Source: Arctopsyche grandis (taxonomy: Eukaryota; Arthropoda; Insecta; Trichoptera; Hydropsychidae). From it: DNA of 64,000 nucleotides. The stretch covers positions 17,022,501-17,086,500 of the forward strand of contig NC_135358.1 of NCBI RefSeq assembly GCF_051622035.1, read 5' to 3'. Both the position numbers and the translations under genes were made by a program. This document shows positions 1-11,310 of the stretch, in pieces. The notes below the pieces were generated by a model. That model was not told where the DNA came from. It saw only the letters and a program-made list of their open reading frames with translations, and did no database searches. How positions within the stretch are numbered: position 1 is the stretch's first letter; each line of letters opens with the position of its first letter.

Positions 1-1440
1 TTTTTATCCTAAATTCTCTCGGTGGTATTTCGTACTAATGAGAACTGGGACTTGGACTCTTAAAACTTATTTTTATTAATACGTATTTGGTGCACATCTG
101 TCACGGTTATGTCTCTGAAGCTTTATGACGAGAACACTGTCCCCATCGTCGTCTACAATTATATGTTTTCTCCTTTCTTATTAAGTTTGTTACATTACAG
201 CCACCCAAATAACTCCATTCCAAACTCAGTACAGAAACTCCATTCGACCTTTCTGGAACATTATAACCATCGAACAAACACAACAACAAAAATTGTACTC
301 AATAAAACGAGCTTCTCAATTTTTAAATTGGCTAATTCTAATTTTGAATAATTACTGAATTGAAACACACAAAATAAAACTTATTTTCCTGTCAAACTCT
401 TCATGATCTATCTGAAGGAAACAGGCTAATAACTCACATTTTTTATACCAAAATTTAGCAGGCAACAAAACAGGCAAGTAACTTCCCTTATCTATTAATT
501 CTAGGTTTTATATGAGTCATTTTGGGGTATATATGAAATACAGACAGTAAAATTAAAATTGTTTCTATATTAATATAATATATGTAGTATATATAATATC
601 TCGTTTACAAGTTTTGACCTTAACTTTCAACTATACTATTGTACCTTTTATAAAATCAAAGTCCAAATGTATGAAATTACAATCACTCCACATGTAAGTT
701 ATCATGAATGTTCTTGTAAACGATATCGATTACCAATTTTCAATATTGGCGCCACATCCATATCTAATAATAAATAATTTAATCAAAGTCTATCAATCCG
801 GTTTAGTAGATTTTTTTAATAAATGCTTAAAATCACACAGTTTTTGTTTTTCACATAAAATATAAAAAATAAAACGAGTACTGGTTTCAAATAGAAAATT
901 GTTTACATTTCATATTAAAAAGTAAACATTAACAAAATTGTTCATACTTTCATTACGTTGTTTCCAAAACTTGAAGTATTTTATTTTGATAAACATTTCA
1001 GGAAAACGTTAAAATCGCCCGTTTTGTTTCATTGTTGTTTCCTCTAACGATAATGATATTAAGAACGCGCTGTGACAGTGAAATTCACTTAGGAGTATGA
1101 CATTATAATACATAATGGTCGATATATGTCAAAAAATGCTATGATATCCTTGAAGATATATTTAATGGTAATGTCGCTTCTCAAGATAGAGAAACTTTTA
1201 CAATAGGGACACTATATTTTTACAATGTTTTCCTTAAAGTCTAAAAGTTACTAACGTCGAAACTACCTATAGTATTAAGTTACCAATTAAAGAAACAACA
1301 TTATTATTAAAAAAGGTTCGAAAAATAAATTTAATTGACCATAAATAATATGAAAATTTTGAAAAATGGTGTTTTTTTCATACATCATTTTTTCGAGAAT
1401 TGTTTCGATTTTTTTTTTATATAACTACATATACATATAA
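1..1440. other. AT-rich stretch without a recognised gene
   Basis: I see only short open frames with no codon structure, no splice-bounded exon and no protein family I recognise. Homopolymer and TA-rich runs dominate. It may be intergenic or intronic to a gene outside the window. Confidence 0.5.
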
Positions 1441-1470
1441 TAAAAATAAACACTCAATATTCAACTCTTG

Positions 1471-1596
1471 AAGTTTATTTGGGTTGATTATGATAAATTT
1501 TGACTGATAAACGAAAATTCGCTTTGTATAGGGACGGCGACTTTGAACTCTCGTAAATCAGTCAAAGCTTATCATAATCGTCCCAAATAAATTTAA
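1471..1596. mobile_element. Foldback MITE (short inverted-repeat element)
   Basis: Two arms are inverted copies of each other. The left arm contains TTTATTTGGGTTGATTATGA and the right arm ends with the near-exact reverse complement (TCATAATCGTCCCAAATAAA). Both arms carry TTTGACTGAT just inside. A roughly 40-bp spacer separates them. There is no coding capacity. Half-copies of the same family appear near 59295-59355 and 60435-60460, so this is a dispersed repeat. The superfamily is not assignable because I found no clear target-site duplication. Confidence 0.6.
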
Positions 1597-2282
1597 ATAG
1601 GTAAATATTTTATTTGTTTTTAAATAATGAACTATTCTCGAAAAAGGAATATATGAAAACAACCTAATTTTTCAAAAATTCTGTCGAGATGAATCGATTG
1701 GTTGGTGGCACAGGACATTGTCTAAAATCAATGATTTTTTTTATATTTGGCGTGCCCTTGATACGACGAAAGTTTTCTACTTGATCCATGAACTATATTC
1801 ACATCTATCATACGCAGTGAGTACAATATAAAGATAATACTCCTTTTATATGTATGTATGTATATACATGTTGTTATTTCAAACCTTCTCCATAACCACC
1901 GGAAACTTCATTGGGTTAGGTCAAAGTTTCATGTTTTGATTTCCTCTTCTCATACTTTCCTTTTTCCATCTTTTTACACTGCGTATTTATCACCATCGGC
2001 ATCGGATACTTTGTGGTCCCCAGTGTGCGCAGATGTGTTTGTCTATCGGTACAGACGACGACAGGCTGGTACGGGAAGTCACGCAGATTCGGCGACAGAT
2101 GATACTCTGTAACCGTATTTGTACATTGTGAACCAAAATACGTTCATTGTCGAGTGATAAGTTAATAATTAAATTAATAAAACAATGTAGAATATTTATT
2201 AAATGAATAAAAAACAATTTCCAAATCTGAGGAGCTGTCGTCGTTTACGAGATCTTATAATAATATGTTTAATTGAAGATTG

Positions 2283-2745
2283 CAGCTACAGGCATAATCA
2301 TCATCGTCATCATCTATACCCCATCACCATCTACTTACTGGATGAAGGCCTCTTCCACAAGCTTCCATTCGTCTCTGTTTTGCCCAACACTTATCCATCT
2401 CACTCCACACAATTTTCTGTTTTCGTCCACCCATCTTCTTTGCGGCCTTCCTTTCACCCTTTTAAATTCTCTCGGGTACCATTCTAGCACTTCTTTTGTC
2501 CATTCTTATAACTACGTGACCCGCCCATTGCCATTTCAATTTCTTCACTCTTTCCACTATATCCACTACTCTTATCATACTTCTACATAAACCACATATT
2601 CCATTTTTTATGTCGAACATACAGCGTTTCATACTTCTTTGAGTGTTTTAGACTTTATGTAATAATCTTGGTGTTCAATGTCCAAGTTTCACATCCATCC
2701 GTCATCATTGACAAAACACATTGATCGAAGATCTTCTTCTTCAAG
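2283..2745 (-). mobile_element. Decayed LINE 3' fragment (RTE-like reverse transcriptase tail)
   Basis: Read on the minus strand, this is the same family as the plus-strand copies at 42960-43875, 54380-54965 and 55025-55310. It shows the late reverse-transcriptase region with an 'acttggacattgaa' block, then a block around a Gly-His-Val motif, then a conserved end near 'agagacgaatggaag' and 'ggcctt.atccag'. It ends in a GAT/ATG-rich tail. In related elements this region encodes the C-terminal part of the LINE ORF. Frames are broken, so this is a fossil. Confidence 0.6.
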
Positions 2746-3732
2746 CACATATATGTAGATACCTATGTACATATGTATATAATAAAAATACAGATACACA
2801 CAATAGAGGGGTATGAATTTGTCTCTCGATAGAAGTCGGTATAAGATATTTAAGACATTTATTATTAAATGGGAATAAAAATCATTTTTGAGTCATTCAG
2901 TACAAATTCGGGATGAATGTTCTACATTGATGAGCTGTGTCGTGTCAGCATTCGATTTATTCTCTCGGGGTTTTATCTGAAATGTTTTTTATCAGCATGT
3001 ACGAATATGTGTATATATTAAAAAAATAATAATCAGATATTGTGGTCGATCTCATTCCGTTTGATTTCAGTCAGCAACATTATGAACCATTGTAGACGAT
3101 TTAAACGGTCTGTGAAATACATATGTAAATTTTGGAAAATTAACCGATACAACCCCAAAAATGAAACAAACCATACCTAATACGATAAAGCGCATACATA
3201 TTCGTGTACTATTTTGATCAATATAATACCTAGTTGGTTAGTTTTAATATGTTTTCTTTTGCTTATTCTATGTTGAGTATTACTGATTCACCTTGGCAAT
3301 AAATTTGAATGTTTGTCGTATAAACGCTAATTTTAGTAGTGGAACTTACTCATTTGAATAATTTTTGTACAATATAAAAGAAAACTAAAAATAATTACTG
3401 CCACTTAACAGTTAATCGTTGTCTACTATAAAATACTACCGTATTTTTTTCCTCTTATACTCGAAAAAATTATATTCACACATGCATAGTTTCCAATTTC
3501 GAAAAAATACTTATTTTTACAAGCGTTTTACTGAATGTGTGTCCGTAGCGCAATATTTCTGAGCTGATTTTGAACCACTTCCACTCTTCTGATAGCTTTT
3601 ATATATTACCTTCAAACAGGAGCTAACTCTTATTAATGTAAACATGTATCCGACATAAAGCTAAAGGCATTTAATCATTAACGAAATCTAACAAAATTAC
3701 ATCGAAATCATCTGTCAGATCGACGTGATGAC

Positions 3733-3880
3733 TAGAGGTTGGAATCTGAAGGGGCCGGAAACGCGCCGCCTATTGTTCCATTGTTGAAAATCCTTTTTAA
3801 AAAAGGTTCGGCAAACCTTTAACAATGCATTTACAATCTTTGAACAATAAACAGCCCCTTCAGATTCCGGACTCTAGCTG
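3733..3880. mobile_element. Foldback MITE with GGGGC-containing arms
   Basis: The left arm (CTAGAGGTTGGAATCTGAAG followed by GGGC) is mirrored by the right arm (GCCCCTTCAGATTCCGGACT followed by CTAG). A roughly 100-bp centre contains a second imperfect foldback (TTGTTCCATTGTTG, AAAGGTTCGGCAAACCTTT, CAATCTTTGAACAA). No ORF is present. Sequences at 4930-5240 belong to the same broad family. Confidence 0.6.
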
Positions 3881-4929
3881 ATGACACCTGGCTTTCAAAT
3901 GCCCCTGCTTGCCGTCCCCAATTAAATTCACAGGTTACATACATACATAGTTGAACAGTTATAACCAGAGATCAGATACACGTGGGTGCAGTATTCTTGG
4001 TCGATACAATGATTGATTTTATAAAAGCTTTGTATTATCCATTAGTCATATTCTTCTTTCATAGCTCACTCTTTAAGCGACTTTTTACCAGTATAGAGAT
4101 CGTGGGCTCAAGTTTTTGCCGGAGTTGAAACAATTATTCGATTTTATCGATGATTACGAGTATTTCTATGTTAGAGTTTGTCAATTTATTGTATTTATTT
4201 AATAGCAATTTCCTAATTTTAATATATAATAACAAAAACAAACTTAAATTAATAACTATAATATAGCCTACACTTGTTTTTTAACTATCAATCTTAATTT
4301 AATTGTATCTTCCACGCAGGTATCCATTAGTAACACCCTTCAAGAAGGCACTTATGTTTTCAGGAAGGGCATCATAGATTTGAAAACCCCATAGAAAATC
4401 ACCTGTTGCAGTTCTTGCTTTCTTAAATCTACCTATAATTAGACAATTATTATCGTATATAATAATTGTCTAATGCGTGCGTGCATGCGTGCACACGAAA
4501 TATTCGCTGTTAACACCATGCTCCGTCTTTATTTCTCCCCTTGGAATCGTATATCGTGGAAAGAGACGTAGCACTTCACATCGGCCGACAAAAACCGATG
4601 ATTTCTTTTTAAAAAAAAAAAAAATTTATTTTAAATTATTAATTCCGTTGATCCGAATTTCAATATTTTACCGAGTGCACAATTATGTGCACACAGGTCA
4701 CTAGTATAATATAGCCAAATTGTTGTTACAGATCCAATAAAATCGGCATCCCTCCTTTTCTCGCAAATTATGCTGGTTCAAATTTGTCCATTATTGTAAA
4801 TGCATATACACCTGCTTATGGTTTTTAATTAATATATGTGTACATATGTATGTATGTATATTGTATAATGTGTTTGGATGTGTACAAAGTTATGCATTGT
4901 GTCGATTCAGGGTGACATATTATGACCAT

Positions 4930-5240
4930 AGGCCGGCGCGACCCTGCGCTCTATTGTTCATTTTTATGGTGAACCTTTTTTTTTGCCCTCTAGCTTTGTA
5001 GTTTGCCCTGTTTCTTGGAAAATAGCTCCAAAGCGCCCTCTTTGCCGGAAAAAGCACGCTCCACCGCCGAAGACTAGTAATGACTAGTGGCCGGACCCAC
5101 AGCGCGCCGTTTATTGTTCAATTGTTGTAAATGCATTGTTAAAGGTTGCTGAACCTTACTTTTTGTACTCTAGCTTTGTAAATAGAGCCAAACCGCCCCG
5201 ATTCCTGGAAAAAGCACGGTTTGTATCCGTAGTCTAGTTA
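4930..5240. repeat. Two adjacent diverged MITE-like copies
   Basis: Two tandemly placed units share the order: GC-rich start (GCGCGACCCTGCGCTC, or CCCACAGCGCGCCG), TATTGTTCA, GGTGAACC or GCTGAACC, TTTTGCCCTCTAGCTTTGTA or TTTTGTACTCTAGCTTTGTA, then GGAAAAAGCACG. They also resemble the element at 3733-3880. ACTAGT/AGTCTAG sequences lie at the boundaries. The units are noncoding and probably two separate insertions or a local duplication. Confidence 0.5.
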
Positions 5241-5719
5241 TTACACTATGGCATATGTAAAAATAAAATACATAAGGTATGCTCACAATATTCTATTATA
5301 TGTATGCATATGTAGTTGTGGATTCAGTGATCATTATCTATTTTACACATTTGCTCTGTGTTAGTATTTATTTATCTTATTGAGAAAAAGCTCAAAAACC
5401 TACATATGTACATATATCTTGTATGTACATAATTAAGCATTCTATGTATGTATATTTAGTTTATAATCCTTTATATATATAATATAATTTATGCTATTTC
5501 TGTTACTGTTTAAAATCGTTCTAATTTGTAAGAAATAAATCCATCATTTATATACCTAGTGCTCTGCAATGATATCCAAGCAGCAATTAATTGTAAAAAG
5601 TAAAATTAAGCATTGTTATGAAATGGCGTAGTGGAATTTCCCTTCCTTCTATGTAGCAAAAAATACACAAATAAACCCACAGCGTAATAATAGTGCGGGT
5701 ACCATTTAGGATGAAAAGA

Positions 5720-5830
5720 TATGGTTAGGTGTCGCGTGTCAGTGCCGGCGCGCGATCGGCACCGTTCCCCAGGGGCGGCACGAGCGGCGACCAGAAGCTT
5801 TCAAGCAGGACCGCACACACACACTTAAAT
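5720..5830. promoter_or_regulatory. Isolated GC-rich patch, possible upstream promoter or 5' exon of the KLF gene
   Basis: This block of about 110 bp is clearly GC-richer than the DNA around it and holds several CpGs, including GTGCCGGCGCGCGATCGGCAC, an imperfect palindrome. The 5' ends of four genes in this window have similar GC-rich patches. That is the only reason to suggest a promoter for the KLF gene 1.7 kb downstream. I see no decisive core promoter motif or splice donor. Confidence 0.25.
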
Positions 5831-6295
5831 CTTAAATCTTAAAATTCTTCAATACCCAGACATCCACATCTGCCAAATATTGTGAATTTATTTTATGGTA
5901 TTCTATGACGTACATACATACATACATAGTTCCCATGCCAATATTATGAGACATTTCTTTGATTAAATTCTCACAAGACAAATAAGATGTAAACAAAATG
6001 TATATACCCTTCAGGTATAAACACGCAATTTGCTTTGGATCGTCGACTTTTAATTTTTTATTTTAAAAAATTTACATGTAAGTACATATGTATAAACAAA
6101 ATGTATTATGAACATTTATTAGAATTGTAAATAATTTTATAGTTAAGTATTAAATTGTAATTAAATTATTTTGACAGTGACAGGTTTATTCAACAGATTG
6201 AATAAAATCCTTAGGGTTTCGCAGTTGTTAATTCGCATCAATAATGTCAACATTTTTGCGAGAAGGACTGCAGAGAGCAATTTACATACATAGCT

Positions 6296-6533
6296 TTCAT
6301 CAATGGAATATTTGCAAGACTGGACGATGACGATGTAATCTCAGGACAGTCGACCTTCCTGGTTGAATTGAGTGAAGTAGCAGCAATATTGAGCCGCACT
6401 GCAATCAACTATTTAGTTTTGCTCAATGAATTGGGAAAAGAAACATCTACATACATATGACGGAGCTGCTATAGCGACTTCCACAGTGGAAGAGTTGAGT
6501 GGAAGGGGTTGTCGCATAGTGTTTTCAACTCAT
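6296..6533 (+). pseudogene. MutS-homologue (MSH6-like) ATPase domain fragment, frameshifted
   Basis: Translated on the plus strand the block reads ARLDDDDVISGQSTFLVELS, then EVAAILSRT, then LVLLNELGKETST, then after a frame change DGAAIATSTVEEL and VFSTH. This is the conserved order of the MutS/MSH6 ATPase domain: the ABC-signature-like SGxSTFxVEL, Walker B LVLxDELGRGT, xxDG.AIA, and FSTHYH. Known MSH proteins use this domain for mismatch-repair ATP hydrolysis. Here the Walker B Asp is Asn, the GRGT motif reads GKET, and a TACA-type microsatellite insertion at about 6451-6457 puts a TGA in frame. Flanking MSH6 domains are absent. It is a dead fragment, either processed or transposed. Assignment to MSH6 rather than another MSH rests on the SGQSTFLVELSE form. 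Confidence 0.75.
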
Positions 6534-7286
6534 ATTTTTTGTATAATCATTATCTGTAATGATGGAATTTGGTACATATGTACAAAAGTTTGAGCATATG
6601 TGTCGCCTTGTGCAACCTGTAGTGGCACATATGGTCGACGTTAATATATAATGGATAAATAAATATGTAGAAACTGAGCAATAAAAAGCATTTAAAAAAA
6701 ATAATGAGCAATAAAAAGCATTTAAAAATAAGATGTAATTATAAATGCATATATAAAAGCAGTGACTCAATCAAGATGATGATTGGGGGGAAGGGGTTGA
6801 TCCCCTAAAAAATAATAGGAAAATTAAATCAGAACGTTTGACCAAAGTAATTCAAGAGATTTGTATAAAAAAAAGCTAGATTCAGGTATTTCATTAAATA
6901 AGTTTTTATAATCATTTAATGAATTCCGATGCACTTACAATAAAAATATCTTTGTTTGTTCACCTGGTCTCCCCCTAGAATAAATCTCGGGTGAGCCAAT
7001 ATATGTAGGAATGTTTTTATATATCAAAAAATATTTAAATCAAAAGCTTTCCAATTTAGTTCATATATGGTTATAGTTTTAGTTTAAAATTGGAATATTT
7101 ATGTAATGAACATTAGCACTTTGGCAAATATCTTTTCAAATCAAACAGTCTTTAGCCATGTGGCACTTCCTATATACCCACTTAATGACAATTTGAACGC
7201 CAGTCATCGAATTTTTTGTCACTTATTAGTACCAACACCATTTTTTTCCTTCTGGTAATTCCTGACAGTAATTACTATTTATTTAG

Positions 7287-7457
7287 GATGTCTGGATTTG
7301 AGCCATTATCAACATGAATGTGAGATGTTATTTGAAACGTTTGGACAATATTGTGACGCTGATGTCGCAACGTCAAACAACATTTGCCACTCGTCCAGTG
7401 AGGACATGTCCCCATCTGAAATTCAATAAATATTGTAGAACAAAATTTCATTTGACG
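7287..7457 (+). other. Candidate upstream exon of the KLF gene
   Basis: A polypyrimidine/AG acceptor-like sequence (TTATTTATTTAG) precedes 7287, and a good donor (G|GTAAGA) follows 7457. Splicing to the acceptor at 7563 would place this just ahead of the KLF start codon. An ATG at 7314 then reads in frame through 48 codons into the KLF ORF. That peptide is basic and unremarkable, so the exon may equally be 5' untranslated. A second frame of the exon gives an acidic Cys-containing peptide that stops at a TAA near 7425, so coding status is unresolved. Confidence 0.4.
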
Positions 7458-7563
7458 GTAAGAATTAATCAAATTTAATATTATGTGCCAAGAATACTTT
7501 TTGTTTTTATGATTTTTTAATTTTTCATATTTCTGAAGTATTAATCGAAGACATTTTTTACAG

Positions 7564-8526
7564 ATGACTGGAGATATACTGCCGCCTATAACTTTTGACT
7601 ACATGAACGACGTGTTCCATATTGTTGATAACAATGATGCTAATTCAGAATTGTTGACCAATGAAGACGTTGAAAATTTATCTCAAATTAATAATTTCAC
7701 AGACAACTTGAATACAGAAGAACCATTAATACTCTCCGACATTCTGCATTTCAATGAACTTCAACTGAATCCTGATTGTGTGTATGAACGTGAACAAAAT
7801 GTCAACATTGAATATAATCAGCATTCTGGTTACAATGATCAATCGCATTGGATTGATATAAATAAAGAATTGGACAAACTTTTATCGGAGACTGCCAACT
7901 ATTATGAATCTACATGGGATATGACAAATTTACCTGATAAAACCATATTCTGTAACGAATTTTGTGAAAGTTTTATCAAAGAAAGTTCTGCCTTTTTATC
8001 AGTAAAGCCAGTTTATATATTAGAATTGGACGCACATCGAAATGAAATAAACAATAAATATCCTGAAACTTACAATTGCCAGTATACGAATGGAATGTAT
8101 TATCCCAATTATAATACCAGTGAAACTTTGGTCGAAAATAAAGTGAATATAGATGGAAGGTTGGATGCTGTGGATGAAAAGACTTATCCCTGCCCTTTTC
8201 AAGGATGTCTGAAACTTTATGCGAAAGCTTCTCATTTGAAAGCACATCTGAGAAGACATACCGGTGAAAAGCCATTTTCCTGCACGTGGCCGAACTGCTT
8301 GTGGAAGTTTTCAAGATCAGATGAGCTCGCTCGCCATAGACGAAGTCATTCAGGAGTCAAGCCGTACAAGTGCGAGGATTGCACGAAGAGTTTCTCCAGA
8401 TCAGATCATTTAGCTAAACATAAAAAAGTTCATAGAAAGAGATTAATGCTGATGCGACAAAACTTCAGGCCGACAAACACACATCGACCACATGGACGTA
8501 GACCTTTATCTTCAGGTTTGATTTAA
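7564..8526 (+). CDS. Klf15: Krueppel-like factor, KLF15-type C2H2 zinc-finger transcription factor
   Basis: This 320-residue protein is a nuclear DNA-binding regulator. Three C-terminal C2H2 fingers lie at about residues 210-232, 240-262 and 270-290, joined by HTGEKP-type and HSGVKP linkers. This is the invariant KLF layout that reads GC/GT-box DNA. The finger text [36 protein letters not shown] and [12 protein letters not shown] is closest, from memory, to KLF15 among the KLFs. That subfamily call is inference, because other KLF and Sp members share much of this sequence. The N-terminal 200 residues are acidic and Asn/Asp-rich with no domain I recognise, and would be the transactivation region. 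The ATG immediately follows a splice-acceptor sequence (TTTTTTACAG), so at least one upstream exon exists. A basic tail of 30 residues follows the last finger. Confidence 0.9.
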   Translation: MTGDILPPITFDYMNDVFHIVDNNDANSELLTNEDVENLSQINNFTDNLNTEEPLILSDILHFNELQLNPDCVYEREQNVNIEYNQHSGYNDQSHWIDINKELDKLLSETANYYESTWDMTNLPDKTIFCNEFCESFIKESSAFLSVKPVYILELDAHRNEINNKYPETYNCQYTNGMYYPNYNTSETLVENKVNIDGRLDAVDEKTYPCPFQGCLKLYAKASHLKAHLRRHTGEKPFSCTWPNCLWKFSRSDELARHRRSHSGVKPYKCEDCTKSFSRSDHLAKHKKVHRKRLMLMRQNFRPTNTHRPHGRRPLSSGLI

Positions 8527-11310
8527 GTTTTTTGATTCTTTTGTGTAATGATTGATGCTGTGATAGTTATAAAAGTGCTTTTATTTAATGTGAAAATGCA
8601 TATCAAAATATAACTTGAAAAAAAATGGCTATTGATATGCATCCTAAATATTTTTTTTATTTTCAATGTATTAAAATAAAATTTTAGATTTTTATGATAG
8701 TAACTTTTTGACATTTATTTCTTGTTTTAGGTAATATTATTTTGTATGTGCGTGATTTTATAATGAACAGTTTTGTAATAGTAGTTTGTATGATGAAGAA
8801 TTAAAATTAATTGGTACACTTCAATATAATATTTTATTTCAGCTCTAACATTCATCACATTTTTTTATTTTATTTTTAATACGAGAAACCATTCATACAC
8901 TCATGCGATATGATCAGCCATTAACATTGATTTTAACATTGAACCATATACAAATGACAGTTTACTAAGCTAATTATACATATTTTGATATTATATTACT
9001 TTTTATCTATAATAAGAATCGTTGAAACTTAACCGTCTTAACATATTCAATCAACGACCGTTAAGCTGTCTTAAAATTACTATCACAATGGAAAACAACG
9101 TATAAATAAAATTCAACACTCAATTGAAATAATTCAATAATATACCAATAAAGTAACGTCATCTAACTCTTAACAACTTTTTCACTAAGCTCAATTTTTC
9201 TACCTTATATTATTTATTTTATTTTTGTCTCAACGAAAATCAACAAAATGTGTATAGCGAACAGTAAGTATCTATAAATTCACCTTAGATGTTAAATTCA
9301 TGAAAGTGAGCAAATTTGGTCAAGTCATTAAATATAACGATTATGTTTTACTACTAAAGATAGAATTCATTTTGTGCTTTTTCCGCTTTAATTAAACTTT
9401 TATCATTATTTTATTCCAACATATATTACGTACATCGAGTATCCATACAACATGAAGAAAAATTATGAGCAATTAAAATTTAATGTTCATTTTATAATTA
9501 ATACAGTGTATGTATGTATGTAAATTACTGTAACAAACAACATCAATACAAAGAAAAACTTGTGCCATTCTGAACATAAATTATTGATAATTTTTCTGAA
9601 GTATACTAAAATCAAAATAATTTTTAATGTGAAATATAATTATAATCATTAGGCCTTCGATTTTATAATAAAAAATTCGTTTCATTTTTAATGTGAAAGT
9701 AATTGAAAAATTGATTTTTAAATTATTAACATTCCAATAAGGAAACTAATATCACAGAAAAATAGAAGGAACGATATTTATAAATAGATAAACTTGTATA
9801 ACGTAAAGTTTTGTACAATCCTTAAGTAAAGAAAATTTACGTTTTAAAACTAATTTTAAATGACATTAAAGATGTTATTTTCACAAGTACATATATAATA
9901 CATACATATGTACATATGAATTTCTAGAAAAAATTATATCTTAATAATAATAATGGTAAATTTGGTAAATGAAATCTTAAACAATGTTAAATATTATATG
10001 AAATGTATAATATGTACATTGATTTCATTTATCAACGTCAAACAAAATTATTTTTACAAAATCATTTTGTACTTTAAGTATTATAATATTTAATAAATTA
10101 AACAATTTTGGTGTTGAAAATTAATTCTAGTCGAAGTTTTAAAAATAGAAATCAATGCGATTATTATCAAAACAAATTATTTTTCTTTGTACATATATTT
10201 ATGTATGTATGTACGTATATAAATTCAAAATTAGTCTATAAATATTAGACACAAAAAAATTCTCAGTACTTGTTTTTGGGTTACCTGATTTTTATTTTAT
10301 TAAATTTATAAGATCCTCGAAAATTTCAATACACCTTTTAAATGTGCCTGATGCATAAAACCTACTTTTGGCTTTTCTGAATATTAGTATAACATTTTGG
10401 TTTTAATGATGAGACTTTTTTATTTATTTGTAAAAAATATGTGGCCATCCAGTGAAATTAATCTAAATGATTAATTACTGAAGCCTTTCCCATTATTTAT
10501 TTTCGTTAGGGACGGATATCAAATTCAACTCAAGTTTTCTTAAGAGAACCTAAGTTTAGTCAACTTTTACAAAAAGCCAAAATGTTCATTCTGAATAAAA
10601 AATAACTTTCAACATTAAATTTTAACAGAAATCAATAAATGCGCTATAAAATAAATTCTCATTCAGGTACAAATCTATGTATATATGTATGCATGCATGT
10701 ATGAACAAATCTAAATATACCTACATACATACATATATCACTGTTTTATATAAATTTTATTTGTCGATACGAAATTCACTAAGAAAATATATTAAATACC
10801 AATTATGAAATCGACCAAATCTTTGTCACATATCATATTTCAGTCGTGGAATACGGTATCTGACAAAAATAAAACATTTGTGAAATTATTACATATTCGG
10901 ATATGTGTGGTAACTGTTATTAATTTTATGTTGTGTAAAATAGACACTATCTATTTGTATGTTTTCATATGCTTCGAACAATAGAGAGTAAAAATCTATT
11001 AAGAAATAAAATATCGTGTGAAATTTTTGGCACATGAATTTTGGCACATGAAGTATTGTAAATGAAGTAAAATTTGTACAAAGCAATCGAACAAGAAATC
11101 AATGCAATAGCATTAAATACATAAAAACTCTTTGAAATATATATATACATATATTCATATAATGTATAATATAATGTTAATTTTAACCTTAACATTTAAT
11201 GAAGAAACTTACCTAACACGCATATAATGTATTTATATACCTATTTTATCATAGAAACAAGTTTTCTTTTATTTTGCACTGGATGGTACAATCTTAAAAA
11301 TCACAATATT
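8527..11310. other. AT-rich intergenic/3' flank between convergent genes
   Basis: The KLF gene ends at 8526 and the DGCR2-like gene ends at 11311 on the other strand, so this stretch must hold both 3' UTRs. Several AATAAA and ATTAAA hexamers are present on both strands, but base composition makes them uninformative. TATG/TACA microsatellites occur near 9510, 9900, 10200 and 10690. I see no further gene. Confidence 0.5.
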
